Below, piece after piece: positions 44,029 to 57,700 of a stretch of 64,000 nucleotides of DNA. The number at the start of each line of letters is the position of its first letter. The first letter of the stretch is position 1. The stretch comes from Chrysogorgia sp. JL179-B06 (taxonomy: Eukaryota; Cnidaria; Anthozoa; Scleralcyonacea; Chrysogorgiidae). The DNA is taken from assembly GCA_035772405.1 (NCBI GenBank), contig JAYKKM010000051.1, positions 792,001 to 856,000 of the forward strand. Direction: 5' to 3'. A model generated the notes under the pieces. The model saw only the letters and a program-made list of their open reading frames with translations, made no database searches and had not been told where the DNA came from. The position numbers and the translations under genes were made by a program.

Positions 44029-44705
44029 ACCTAAACCAGGTGCGCCAACAATCAGTCATCCACGTGTCAGCGGTACATTAAATTTCCGATCGTTTTCAAC
44101 GTGGGTCTTCTGTTGATCTGTTCATTTCTTAGAGGACATGTTTAAGACATTGTTTCTTTCTTTTTCGTAACCAAAATGTGGTTAATACGTCAAAATACAA
44201 CCGGGTGTAGGAAGACACTTAACTAAGGCGGGGGTAATTAGGGTTAGAAAACTCATTAGGCGAAGGGTTTTAGGATCTAAGTTGTTTTGGGATTAGCAGT
44301 TCTATGATCTGATTGATGTATATGTATATCATCATACATGCATGTCCTGCACCCATTCCGCACGTTGTAAGCAATAAATTATTGGCATTATCTTAGCATT
44401 ATAATCAATAAGTTATTGGATTATAGTACAATATATTGTAAGCGCATGCGTATAACAGTCAATTACTAGTCCCACATTCATAGTCTCTCTCACTAGTCTA
44501 CTAATATTTAGGACACTAAGTAGTGGACGTGCGGGTTGGGAGTTGGTTATAATACTAAGATAATGCCAATAATTGCTTATAACGTGCGGATCGGCTGTGT
44601 CCACTGTCCGATCGTATGATGTAGAGGACCCACGTTGAAAACGACCGAAACTTTTATGTACCGCTGACACGTCGATGACTGATTGTTGGCGCACCTGGTT
44701 TAGGT
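44029..44705. mobile_element. Foldback element with GGTTAG core and inner hairpin
   Basis: ACCTAAACCAGGTGCGCCAA at the left and TTGGCGCACCTGGTTTAGGT at the right bound it, with about 80-bp arms. Inside are the shared core (44205-44310: AGGAAGACACTTAAC, TCTAAGTTGTTTTGGG) and a second inverted pair (CCGCACGTTGTAAGCAATAA 44358, inverted near 44560-44589). Confidence 0.85.
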
Positions 44706-46117
44706 TAAAAATTGAGGAAATATTGAGAAATTGGTCTTTTCGCGCAACTGAAAGACCGTGCCCGCGGTCTTTCAGTACAGACCGAGCGACGAAGGACCGA
44801 GCTCTGTGCGAAAAGACCAAATGCAGGATAATTTTGCCATAAAGACCGACCAAACGAGATTTTATTATATGGCTCTTTTAAATTGCTCACATTTCCTATA
44901 TTTTTAATCTTTTCAGCGGTTCCGTAATGACAGGTCTTTACCAGTTTATAGAGACCGCTCAGTAACCAATCAGATTGCAGAAAAGCTGCGTTAAGCCATA
45001 TAAATAATATGTATATGCATAGTCATGTAATATCATCTATATAGTATATACACTGCATATAAAATAGCCATAGTGTTAGTGTAGAAATCTATATTTTTCA
45101 AAATGATAATCAAAGCCTCTCAAATTGTATATTAAAGAGACTTCTTGATGTAAACAAATTGACGTGACACAATTCTTGTCCGAAAGAAATATGATTCAAA
45201 ATCGTGTGTGGTTTTTGCTGATTAATGGGTGGTAGTAATGATCAATCATCGCCGATTCTGATTGATTAATAGTGGCGATAGTTGATGGTTGGAAAGAATC
45301 TGCGGTCTAACGCTAATTCAATGGCGTGGTAGTGGAAATGAGCTACGATTTAATGAAAATTGCTGTTGTAGAGATAACAAAAAACAGCAAACAAATCAAT
45401 GGGATGAAATTGGATCTTGTGTGCGTGAGGATAATAAATGACCAATTTATCTGTGCGACGAGATATGTGAATTTGAATTGTGGTAGTTAATTGATTTCTC
45501 CCATGATCTTCGAGGGTTTTTCTCCGGTTTTCCTGCTGCAAAATCAACACACCTAGGTGCATATACAGACCATTAAAAGGGTTATGGACTAATAGCGGCT
45601 GCCGACGCGCCATTTGTAAGCTCAAGTACGTCTACCTCGGTCTTGTCATTTAGTTACAGTACTGCTTAGAAATAACCTAACAAAAACCGAGGTCACACCT
45701 AGGTTGAACCTCGCATTAATAATGATATTACTCTGTTCAGTGTTAGTTAAACTGTCTCTAAAACACACTGAATATAAATATGGACTATTTTCTGTGTTAT
45801 AACTATATAATTCTATTGTGCTTTGCTAAAGTTTAGCACGAGTTCTATCATTGTTTAACTGAACCTCAGCCACACTGGTTATTTCTGAGCAGTACTGTAT
45901 ATGTATATAAATTGGCCCTTATTACCTCGTTTTAAAGTAAAAATCCTTTTCAATTTCGTACGTGAAAATGAGTTTATAAAAGGCAATTTATATGCATATA
46001 AAAGAATATTAATTTGGCGGCCATTGATGAATAAGGTTTATAAAGTATGGTGATCGCTAGAAAGTACACTTTAAAATAATGTTTTCGCGGAAAGACTGGA
46101 AACTAGTTGTTGGAGAG
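44706..46117. other. Intergenic DNA with hairpin remnants
   Basis: TTGGTCTTTTCGCGCAACTG..GACCGAGC and GTGCGAAAAGACC (44728-44820) form a hairpin. AACCAATCAGATTGCAGAAA (44962-44982) is inverted near 42446-42465. GAGGTCACACCTAGGTTGAACC (45690) is simple inverted sequence. No gene seen. Confidence 0.5.
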
Positions 46118-46310
46118 TAAAGCCTGTTTCCATTTGGTCGCTACGACGGTGTCATAGTGGTTGATGTAATAGAGTGTGTATCTATATCTCTGCGATCAGT
46201 AAAGACTGCTCTGCATACAGCAGACAAAAGACAAGATAGATCAACATTTTATTACATCGACCACTATGACACCGTTGGGATCGTGGCGACCAAATGGAAA
46301 CTAGGCTTTA
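46118..46310. mobile_element. 193-bp hairpin MITE
   Basis: TAAAGCCTGTTTCCATTTGG at the left and CCAAATGGAAACTAGGCTTTA (one unpaired base) at the right; stem continues through CGGTGTCATAGTGGTTGATG. Confidence 0.9.
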
Positions 46311-46317
46311 GTAGGAA

Positions 46318-46772
46318 GGTTGGGGCCGAAGAGAAATAGATTTAGTCCAAAACAAAATGTTTACCCAATCAAATTACGATAAGAAATTTAACCGACCCAA
46401 CCATTTATGGGTAAAGAAAATCTTTTACCCAACTCAAGAAGAGAATTAGATAAATCCCAATTCCCAGCATATCGTCGATACAAGTTTCAATACTATAACT
46501 TTCAGATTATTATCTCCCTATACAGAGAAGGAATCCAAGGAAAACAAGCAGAGGAATATAATAACAAGCTAATGTGCAATGATGACTTAGGAAAACTGCA
46601 TGGAGATGATAACAAAATTTTAATTGATGAACTCTTATATTTTTATGTAAATAGTCATGACAATTTTGATACCCAACCTTCAGAGAAGTGATTTTTTTTA
46701 CACCCAACCATTTATAATTCTTAGAATTTTCAGTTACCCAGCCATTTTCTCTTCGGCCCCCAACCCCGGCCA
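46318..46772. mobile_element. Foldback element, ACCCAACC-rich
   Basis: GGTTGGGGCCGAAGAGAAA (46318) is inverted by TTTCTCTTCGGCCCCCAACC (46747-46766). Inside, ACCCAACCATTTATGGGT motifs repeat. The 94-codon frame 46407-46691 covers most of the interior but shows no known domain. Confidence 0.65.
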
Positions 46773-47816
46773 TAAATAATGACCAGTCCCTTAGAGAGTT
46801 AATATTATAGGGGGCGAGTGTTAGTATAAAGTTTGAAAAACAACCCTAACTCAAAATCAAACCCTTGTACTAACCGTCACCCTAATATTAACCCTTCTAC
46901 TATAACCTTCGTATTAACCCTGGAACAACTAGTTTTCAGCTTTTGATATTACTCTTTGGTTCAAATTATTTACTTTTAATATCGTGCGAATTATTGGCAT
47001 CTCCTTCGTGTACCGGACACACAATGGACACAGACTACGTCGTAGACACATCAATTAGACTATTTTCTCTGGATTCAGAAGCTTTACAACAACAAAAACG
47101 CTAATCATAACCCAAATAAAAACTCTAGTCCTAACCCTGAAATATAGGAATACTAACCCTACTTTTAAACTAAATATTTCAATGATGTAATATTCTGTGT
47201 TGAGCCGAATTATTTTCCCTTTGATGTTTTAACCTTTCGTTAATGAGAAAACATGCTGGAAGCTATTATATTTGACTCCACCCGACTCGCGACGACCGCT
47301 TAAAGACGCTAATAAAAGTTGACATCCATTTTAAAACCCTCTTATCCAGCTGTCATCGATATATCCAACGTATCAGTCAAATCCAAAAAGGCAAGAAGAC
47401 AAAAACATTGACAAATATATAGGCAGTTCGTTTTCTTGAGGTGCAATTTGTCGCTCTACTCCATCACTAATCTTATGCAAATTCATAGTTTGCATTCATT
47501 TACAATCCAGACGATTGTTAAAATAACATTTATGAGCTTATTTCTTTTTTATCTGTCCGAGTGTTGAAAGCTTTTTGGCTATTACTGTCAATCATTGACA
47601 AAGGTACGGTTTATAATAGCAAAACAATCAACCTCGTTTACTCTAAGATCAAACGATCCGAAGGTGATAACAGCTTCGTCTAGCAACCACTTTTATCCTC
47701 TTGTTACCATTTCATCTTGAATTCTTAAACGTTGTCCACTCTGGCAAGATCTAGCAAGACGTTTTGTTTATTAAATCGTTACTACCTGAATCTTCAGTTG
47801 TTAACTTGAGTAAAAG
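46773..47816. other. 5' flank of the GTPase-like gene
   Basis: CCCTAACTC and ACCCTAATATTAACCC stretches (46840-46930 and 47105-47165) are degenerate CTAACCC sequence. No promoter motif can be claimed. Confidence 0.4.
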
Positions 47817-47907
47817 ATGTTACAAGTTCCTAGTAGAAGAGATACATCGCTCTCTAAAGTCGATGCAAGAATTTTAGTTATTGGCCCACGAAATGTCGGC
47901 AAGTCTG
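47817..47907 (+). CDS. Ras-like small GTPase, first coding exon (partial)
   Basis: ATG at 47817 opens a frame reading MLQVPSRRDTSLSKVDA then RILVIGPRNVGKS, with GTGAGT after one extra base (phase 1). G-P-R-N-V-G-K-S is a G1/P-loop (GxxxxGKS/T) right after a hydrophobic beta strand, the layout of Ras-superfamily GTPases. An intron inside the P-loop coding and the short N-terminal extension fit RERG/RASL-type proteins, but one exon cannot decide. No second exon encoding an LTVRF-type helix or switch regions was found up to 64000, so the rest is probably further on, making the satellite at 51783 intronic. A dead single exon is possible. Confidence 0.6.
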
Positions 47908-48034
47908 GTGAGTTTATTAAAAAGCTATTCTGCTGTTATACCGCTGTCATTTAGTTAGCGTGTCTTGTGTGTAAATGCTGATAGATTTTGGCCCGACGTC
48001 TTCAGTTATAAAGCATGCATATGACCATTAAGCA
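47908..48034. other. Start of the presumed GTPase intron 1
   Basis: GTGAGT donor at 47908; no other feature. Confidence 0.5.
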
Positions 48035-48530
48035 GTCTATAATGTAAGGATTTATACTGAAGGAAAATTTCGAGTGCTATGAATATAATATATACATTTT
48101 AAGATTTTTTACATCATTTCATCGAGTGCCTGACCACTGAGCTACGGAGGCCGTTGCCGAGAGCCTAGTCTTGAGTTCTGTATATATATAGTGGTGGTAA
48201 TGCCGTGATAAGATTCTGGTACATTACAAGTAATAGTTGGCATTTCATTCGATTAAACTACATTTTTCTAAGGATTTATGGTGACGGAAAATTTCGAGTG
48301 TTGGAAAATGATACATTTTATTTTTTAAGACCAAAAATGCAAATGCAACTTTAAAGCCTTCCGGCTGGAATTGAACCCGGCGACCCTGCGATGCTAGTGC
48401 AGTGCTCTGACTAGTCTTGAGTTCTGTGTATATAGTGGTGGTAATGCCCGGAGTAGATTTGAGTATAGTAATATTTGGCATTTCACTCGATTACTGCATG
48501 TTATAAGGTTTTATGATGAAGGAAAATATA
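48035..48530 (-). repeat. tRNA-Ala-like SINE (family 2), two partial tandem copies
   Basis: 48120-48245 has the minus-strand A-box half (CTGACCACTGAGCTACGGAG) and body. 48272-48485 has the B-box half with GGAATTGAACCCGGCGACC and GCGATGCTAGTGCAGTG, lacking the A-box centre. Both end with GGATTTATGGTGACGGAAAA-type tails. Confidence 0.8.
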
Positions 48531-49938
48531 ATATAATCGAGTGAAATTCCAAAGTATTACTTGTAGTCTACAATATAGTCTAGTTGACAGAATGTGTGTT
48601 TTAATTTATTATAAGTCTTATGATTATCACTTGAATTTCTCCAACACCTGGCAGCGGAACTGCATCGCTGGGTTAATCTTTCACTATGCTACAGCATTCC
48701 ACTCGCGGGTTTAATTGTCTGATTTGTCAGACTTTTAATATTTTGCGTCGATGAATGAAATTTAAAATTAAATTTATTATTTCGCTTATTCGAAATCCAC
48801 CTTAAGTATATACCAGCCAGACTCAAACTCATCCAGATTGTTCCAAGCTACACTAATGAGCCACGTGTCTGTAAGATTGAAGTGAACTTAAGTGTTAGTG
48901 TTAACGTTGTCTTTGCTAAGATCCCCTACTCCCTAGTTATACGACTTGTAGATCTAAAACGGCTGCTAGTCTATCGTACACGAGACTATATAAGACTGAC
49001 AATGTTTTTTCTATATAAATGTTTGAATGTATATGTACACATGACATTCTGTACACAAGTGTACATTCACAAACACGTACGCTCATTACCGAAATCTGTT
49101 AAACTGCATACGCTTATATAGATATGTAAATAAATACGTAGCTTAACCTCAAGTCCTTCGTGCAATATAATTGTTTATGTAGAACAAAGAAAGTGAATAG
49201 ATTAATGTGTGAACTAAAGCTGGATTCATTACGCGAATATAGGCTTGTTGTTTTATGAGCCCTCGTGTGCAATCAAGTAGAAAACCATTCAATTTGTACC
49301 ACATCAATGCCATCTGCGCTTGTCAGCTGCACGACTATAGTGTCGCTTAATGATCCAGCTGTCGGCTATCGTTCTACAGTACATGCATGCAACGCTTCTA
49401 GTCAGACGAATTCATTTTCACGTCTTCATTAGCTTGATACATTGATTATTGAGCTAAACCCTGTCACCACAGAACTTTTAAAACTTCGAAGCTTCTAACT
49501 TTTAATCATAAACTTACTCATTATTTGATGTCATTATTCGATCAGTTTATTCAAGACGTGTTCATTATTTGATCAGTTATCCGTGGTTTAAAAATAGAAT
49601 CTGTGCGCTCCTCCATACAAAAATTTAGATTGTTTATTTACCGCAGTAGATGAAATTTCATAATATATATTATTCAGCATATGTGATCTCGCTTGCGCTT
49701 GCGCCGTACATTCATGCTGCGTCATGGACTGATCAAGCATCATGTCATATAATTATAGTATAGTAGAAAGATCCAAAGCATTAATGAGGCATCAGACGAG
49801 CCCGAGTGTCTGTTCATGTGAGGTATATTTATAAACTTGATGGTTAGAGTTTTTTATACGACTAAAGTCTATGACGTAGTCAGTGTGCCCATTGCTTACC
49901 ACGTGATGTATGTAACCTCTTCCTTCCGTTAACTTCGC
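48531..49938. other. Non-coding DNA without recognised feature
   Basis: An open frame at 48882-49121 has no domain or splice support. No repeat borders are evident. Confidence 0.35.
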
Positions 49939-50572
49939 CGGTAGTGCTTTGCGCGCCTGTTTTCTTCTTGGCGGCCATTTTATGGGACGCCTATTTCAGA
50001 TCACAAACGAATCCGTCGATATTTGATCAATCCTTCTTATAAATTATCCATTTTCAAGTTTTCTAAGATGTAAATATACCTGAGATCAATTATTGTGATA
50101 TTTTTCGTAAAATTGATCATTTACTATAGTAATCTTTTCGATACATAGAAGCTGCTACGAGCGCTTCGCCTCCGAAGCGTGGAAGGCCGAGTTATGCTAC
50201 TGAAACAGCGCGAATAAGTTTGCGAATGGAAGCGTTTGATGAGTGACTAGTAAAGAAATATATTTTGTTTCTTCTGATGTTTTGTTCATTTGAATTTGCA
50301 AAGATTCAGGAACTAAAGCCATCCGGGCCAGCTTGTTCGTCAGAAACGGCGTTGCGCGCGGCCCGCAGTGGTTCACCAACAAGCGAACCGCAACTGTTCA
50401 AATCGTCTTGAACATTAACTTCATAACGCCCCGAAGTCAGGATCGCACTCCAATTTCAACATTTCCAAATAAATCTAGAGTTCACATGCAAATTATAGTT
50501 CTAACATGCGATGCACTGCAATCAATTCGTATGAAAACAAAAACACAAGCGCGCAAAGCACTACCTTGACAC
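49939..50572. mobile_element. Inverted-repeat element (634 bp)
   Basis: GGTAGTGCTTTGCGCGCCTG at the left is inverted by CAAGCGCGCAAAGCACTACC at the right; arms are about 25 bp. The interior contains CTTCGCCTCCGAAGC and two open frames without known domains. Confidence 0.7.
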
Positions 50573-51764
50573 GCCGTGAGGCAGCACTTTGGCGGCGAAG
50601 CAGCACTTTGGTAAAAACCGTGTCCGATGCTCTACAAGAACCGAGCGCAGAGTCAGAAGAACCAGAACCTAAAATTTAAATAATTGAGGCATAGGACAGA
50701 AATGAACCAAAACCTGAATTGTCTACAGAAACATCACTTGTTAATCTTGGCGAGACAAGTATGACTTTTAAGTGCAAAAATTGGTAATATTTGGCTATAT
50801 ATAAATTATATAATATCTGGCAGAAAATGTACGCTTTATTGGGTTAGAAAGAACAGATTTATTTCGTTGTTGTTGATGTTTGCATTATATTTTGTGATGA
50901 ATATCTTCTAGTGAGTTTATGTAACTAATTAGTATGCTCTTATAGGAAAGCAAAGCCGTTTTCTAGTCCATACTATTGTACCCTTCAATCTTCCCGTGCT
51001 TCAAAGCCCCCGCCACTTGACGTAATTCCAGACAGTTTATTCTAGACAATTAGAATATCAAAAAATCTGGGCGCATTGGCTCAGTGGGTATGATAATATT
51101 CTGAAACCGGATATATTTAATTACTTCGACGACCACACACTAAAGATATTTAAACACTCGAAACTTAACAAATATAATATACATTACAGCTATAATATAT
51201 TACGAAATCAGTATCGTTTTTGAAAAGTCCTTATCTTGTGCCGACTTTATAGTCTCCTGTATATCACATACCATTAGCATTGGTATATATATATATATAT
51301 GGATATGTGAAAATATGTAACTGCATATTGTTGCTCTTAACTTGAAACACAAAATAGCTTTGCCAAAACAAACTTCCCTTTCACTAACTGTACCATGCTG
51401 CATGCACAATTGCACAATGTTTGAAAAGCAATGCAGACATTAAATAATATTACACCGTGATAATCGATCAACTAATAATAATTAACATGCGAATATTGTG
51501 AAATAATAATAATAATAATAATAATAGAAAGAAATAATGAATTATAGTGTGAATTATAGTGTGTCATAAAGACATGATCAATTATAGTGTGTCGACGCGC
51601 ATATGTTGCATTGATACATCCATTATATGAAAATACAAGTTAACTCGGGGGATTTAAACCCACGGCCAATCTTTTTAGTTTTAGAGAAATTTTGCTTTGT
51701 TTATCGTGTTCTTGGTAAATTGAAGGCCGCCATTTTTGTTCTGATTACGGGTGAATGAATTTTT
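50573..51764. other. Non-coding DNA without recognised gene
   Basis: CAGCACTTTGG is duplicated at 50583-50610. (TA)n at 51281-51300 and (AAT)n at 51504-51526 are simple repeats. GTGTGAATTATAGTGTG-like sequence at 51541-51600 slightly resembles the satellite that follows. Confidence 0.5.
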
Positions 51765-54700
51765 CATTGAGTGATAGAAACACTATGAAAAGAAATCCGT
51801 CACAATAGTGTGAAAAGAAATCCTTCACAATAGTGTGAAAAGAAATCCTTCACAATAGTGTGAAAAGAAATCCTTCACAATAGTGTGAAAAGAAATCCTT
51901 CACAATAGTGTGAAAAGAAATCCTTCACAATAGTGTGAATAGAAATCCTTCACAATAGTATGAATAGAAATCCTTCACAACAGTGTGAATAGAAATCCTT
52001 CACAATAGTGTGAAAAGAAATCCTTCACAATAGTGTGTATAGAAATCCTTCACAATAGTATGAATAGAAATCCTTCACAATAGTGTGAATAGAAATCCTT
52101 CACAATAGTGTGAATAGAAATCCTTCACAATAGTGTGAATAGAAATCCTTCACAATAGTGTGAATAGAAATCCTTCACAATAGTGTGAATAGAAATCCTT
52201 CACAATAGTGTGAATAGAAATCCTTCACAATAGTGTGAAAAGAAATCCTTCACAATAGTGTGAATAGAAATCCTTCACAATAGTGTGAAAAGAAATCCTT
52301 CACAATAGTGTGAATAGAAATCCTTCACAATAGTGTGAATAGAAATCCTTCTCAATAGTGTGAATAGAAATCCTTCACAATAGTGTGAATAGAAATCCTT
52401 TACAATAGCGTGAATAGAAATCCTTCACAATAGTGTGAATAGAAATCCTTCACAATAGTGTGAATAGAAATCCTTCACAATAGCGTGAATACAAATCCTT
52501 CACAATAGTGTGAATAGAAATCCTTCACAATAGTGTGAATAGAAATCCTTCACAATAGTGTGAATAGAAATCCTTCACAATAGTGTGAAAAGAAATCCTT
52601 CACAATAGTGTGAATAGAAATCCTTCACAATAGTGTGAATAGAAATCCTTCACAACAGTGTGAATAGAAATCCTTCACAATAGCGTGAATAGAAATCCTT
52701 CACAATAGTGTGAATAGAAATCCTTCACAATAGTGTGAATAGAAACCTTCACAATAGTGTGAATAGAAATCCTTCACAATAGCATGAATAGAAATCCTTC
52801 ACAATAGCATGAATAGAAATCCTTCACAATAGTGTGAAAAGAAATCCTTCACAATAGTGTGAATAGAAATCCTTCACAATAGTGTGAATAGAAATCCTTC
52901 ACAATAGTGTGAATAGAAATCCTTCACAATAGTGTGAAAAGAAATCCTTCACAATAGTGTGAATAGAAATCCTTCACAATAGTGTGAATAGAAATCCTTC
53001 ACAATAGTGTGAATAGAAATCCTTCACAATAGTGTGAATAGAAATCCTTCACAATAGTGTGAATAGAAATCCTTCACAATAGTGTGAATAGAAATCCTTC
53101 ACAATAGTGTGAATAGAAATCCTTCACAATAGTGTGAATAGAAATCCTTCACAATAGTGTGAATAGAAATCCTTCTCAATAGTGTGAATAGAAATCCTTC
53201 ACAATAGTGTGAATAGAAATCCTTCACAATAGCGTGAATAGAAATCCTTCACAATAGTGTGAATAGAAATCCTTCACAATAGTGTGAATAGAAATCCTTC
53301 ACAATAGTGTGAATAGAAATCCTTCACAATAGCATGAATAGAAATCCTTCACAATAGTGTGAAAAGAAATCCTTCACAATAGTGTGAATAGAAATCCTTC
53401 ACAATAGTGTGAATAGAAATCCTTCACAATAGTGTGAATAGAAATCCTTCACAATAGTGTGAAAAGAAATCCTTCACAATAGTGTGAATAGAAATCCTTC
53501 ACAATAGTGTGAATAGAAATCCTTCACAATAGTGCGAATAGAAATCCTTCACAATAGTGTGAAAAGAAATCCTTCACAATAGTGTGAATAGAAATCCTTC
53601 ACAATAGTGTGAATAGAAATCCTTCACAATAGTATGAATAGAAATCCTTCACAATAGTGTGAAAAGAAATCCTTCACAATAGTGTGAAACAAAATCCTTC
53701 ACAATAGTGTGAATAGAAATCCTTCACAATAGTGTGAATAGAAATCCTTCACAATAGTGTGAATAGAAATCCTTCACAATAGTGTGAATAGAAATCCTTC
53801 ACAATAGTGTGAATAGAAATCCTTCACAATAGTGTGAATAGAAATCCTTCACAATAGTGTGAATAGAAATCCTTCACAATAGTGTGAATAGAAATCCTTC
53901 ACAATAGCGTGAATACAAATCCTTCACAATAGTGTGAATATAAATCCTTCACAATAGTGTGAATAGAAATCCTTCACAATAGTGTGAATAGAAATCCTTC
54001 ACAATAGTGTGAAAAGAAATCCTTCACAATAGTGTGAATAGAAATCCTTCACAATAGTGTGAATAGAAATCCTTCACAACAGTGTGAATAGAAATCCTTC
54101 ACAATAGCGTGAATAGAAATCCTTCACAATAGTGTGAATAGAAATCCTTCACAATAGTGTGAATAGAAACCTTCACAATAGTGTGAATAGAAATCCTTCA
54201 CAATAGCATGAATAGAAATCCTTCACAATAGCATGAATAGAAATCCTTCACAATAGTGTGAAAACAAATCCTTCACAATAGTGTGAATAGAAATCCTTCA
54301 CAATAGTGTGAATAGAAATCCTTCACAATAGTGTGAATAGAAATCCTTCACAATAGTATGAATAGAAATCCTTCACAATAGTGTGAAAAGAAATCCTTCA
54401 CAATAGTGTGAAAAGAAATCCTTCACAATAGTGTGAATAGAAATCCTTCACAATAGTGTGAATAGAAATCCTTCACAATAGTGTGAATAGAAATCCTTCA
54501 CAATAATGTGAATAGAAATCCTTCACAATAGTGTGAATAGAAATCCTTCACAATAGTGTGAATAGAAATCCTTCACAATAGTGTGAATAGAAATCCTTCA
54601 CAGTAGTGTGAATAGAAATCCTTCACAATAGCGTGAATACAAATCCTTCACAATAGTGTGAATAGAAATCCTTCACAATAGTGTGAATAGAAATCCTTCA

Positions 54701-57700
54701 CAATAGTGTGAATAGAAATCCTTCACAATAGTGTGAAAAGAAATCCTTCACAATAGTGTGAATAGAAATCCTTCACAATAGTGTGAATAGAAATCCTTCA
54801 CAACAGTGTGAATAGAAATCCTTCACAATAGCGTGAATAGAAATCCTTCACAATAGTGTGAATAGAAATCCTTCACAATAGTGTGAATAGAAACCTTCAC
54901 AATAGTGTGAATAGAAATCCTTCACAATAGCATGAATAGAAATCCTTCACAATAGCATGAATAGAAATCCTTCACAATAGTGTGAAAAGAAATCCTTCAC
55001 AATAGTGTGAATAGAAATCCTTCACAATAGTGTGAATAGAAATCCTTCACAATAGTGTGAATAGAAATCCTTCACAATAGTGTGAAAAGAAATCCTTCAC
55101 AATAGTGTGAATAGAAATCCTTCACAATAGTGTGAATAGAAATCCTTCACAATAGTGTGAATAGAAATCCTTCACAATAGTGTGAAAAGAAATCCTTCAC
55201 AATAGTGTGAATAGAAATCCTTCACAATAGTGTGAAAAGAAATCCTTCACAATAGTGTGAATAGAAATCCTTCACAATAGTATGAATAGAAATCCTTCAC
55301 AATAGTGTGAAAAGAAATCCTTCACAATAGTGTGAATAGAAATCCTTCACAATAGTGTGAATAGAAATCCTTCACAATAGTGTGAATAGAAATCCTTCAC
55401 AATAGTGTGAATAGAAATCCTTCACAATAGTGTGAATAGAAATCCTTCACAATAGTGTGAATAGAAATCCTTCACAATTGTGTGAATAGAAATCCTTCAC
55501 AATAGTGTGAATAGAAATCCTTCTCAATAGTGTGAATAGAAATCCTTCACAATAGTGTGAATAGAAATCCTTCACAATAGCGTGAATAGAAATCCTTCAC
55601 AATAGTGTGAATAGAAATCCTTCACAATAGTGTGAATAGAAATCCTTCACAATAGTGTGAATAGAAATCCTTCACAATAGCATGAATAGAAATCCTTCAC
55701 AATAGCATGAATAGAAATCCTTCACAATAGTGTGAATAGAAATCCTTCACAATAGTGTGAATAGAAATCCTTCACAATAGTGTGAATAGAAATCCTTCAC
55801 AATAGTGTGAAAAGAAATCCTTCACAATAGTGTGAATAGAAATCCTTCACAATAGTGTGAATAGAAATCCTTCACAATAGTGTGAATAGAAATCCTTCAC
55901 AATAGTGTGAAAAGAAATCCTTCACAATAGTGTGAATAGAAATCCTTCACAATAGTGTGAATAGAAATCCTTCACAATAGTATGAATAGAAATCCTTCAC
56001 AATAGTGTGAAAAGAAATCCTTCACAATAGTGTGAAAAGAAATCCTTCACAATAGTGTGAATAGAAATCCTTCACAATAGTGTGAATAGAAATCATTCAC
56101 AATAGTGTGAATAGAAATCCTTCACAATAGTGTGAATAGAAATCCTTCACAATAGTGTGAATAGAAATCCTTCACAACAGTGTGAATAGAAATCCTTCAC
56201 AGTAGTGTGAATAGAAATCCTTCACAATAGTGTGAATAGAAATCCTTCACAATAGTGTGAAAAGAAATCCTTCACAATAGTGTGAATAGAAATCCTTCAC
56301 AATAGTGTGAAAAGAAATCCTTCACAATAGTGTGAATAGAAATCCTTCACAATAGTGTGAATAGAAATCCTTCACAATAGTGTGAATAGAAATCCTTCAC
56401 AATAGTGTGAATAGAAATCCTTCACAATAGCGTGAATACAAATCCTTCACAATAGTGTGAATAGAAATCCTTCACAATAGTGTGAATAGAAATCCTTCAC
56501 AATAGTGTGAATAGAAATCCTTCACAATAGTGTGAAAAGAAATCCTTCACAATAGTGTGAATAGAAATCCTTCACAATAGTGTGAATAGAAATCCTTCAC
56601 AACAGTGTGAATAGAAATCCTTCACAATAGCGTGAATAGAAATCCTTCACAATAGTGTGAATAGAAATCCTTCACAATAGTGTGAATAGAAACCTTCACA
56701 ATAGTGTGAATAGAAATCCTTCACAATAGCATGAATAGAAATCCTTCACAATAGCATGAATAGAAATCCTTCACAATAGTGTGAAAAGAAATCCTTCACA
56801 ATAGTGTGAATAGAAATCCTTCACAATAGTGTGAATAGAAATCCTTCACAATAGTGTGAATAGAAATCCTTCCAATAGTGTGAAAAGAAATCCTTCACAA
56901 TAGTGTGAATAGAAATCCTTCACAATAGTGTGAATAGAAATCCTTCACAATAGTGTGAATAGAAATCCTTCACAATAGTGTGAAAAGAAATCCTTCACAA
57001 TAGTGTGAATAGAAATCGTTCACAATAGTGTGAAAAGAAATCCTTCACAATAGTGTGAATAGAAATCCTTCACAATAGTATGAATAGAAATCCTTCACAA
57101 TAGTGTGAAAAGAAATCCTTCACAATAGTGTGAATAGAAATCCTTCACAATAGTGTGAATAGAAATCCTTCACAATAGTGTGAATAGAAATCCTTCACAA
57201 TAGTATGAATAGAAATCCTTCACAATAGTGTGAAAAGAAATCCTTCACAATAGTGTGAATAGAAATCCTTCACAATAGTGTGAATAGAAATCCTTCACAA
57301 TAGTGTGAATAGAAATCCTTCACAATAGTGTGAATAGAAATCCTTCACAATAGTGTGAATAGAAATCCTTCACAATAGTGTGAATAGAAATCCTTCACAA
57401 TAGTGTGAATAGAAATCCTTCACAATAGTGTGAATAGAAATCCTTCGCAATAGTGTGAATAGAAATCCTTCACAATAGTGTGAAAAGAAATCCTTCACAA
57501 TAGTGTGAATAGAAATCCTTCACAATAGTGTGAATAGAAATCCTTCACAATAGTGTGAATAGAAATCCTTCACAATAGTGTGAATAGAAATCCTTCACAA
57601 TAGTGTGAATAGAAATCCTTCACAATAGTGTGAATAGAAATCCTTCACAATAGTGTGAATAGAAATCCTTCACAATAGTGTGAATAGAAATCCTTCACAA

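Noticed and set aside
46407..46691. 94-codon frame as a gene
   Set aside because: Inside a foldback element with repetitive motif content; no recognised domain or conserved neighbours.
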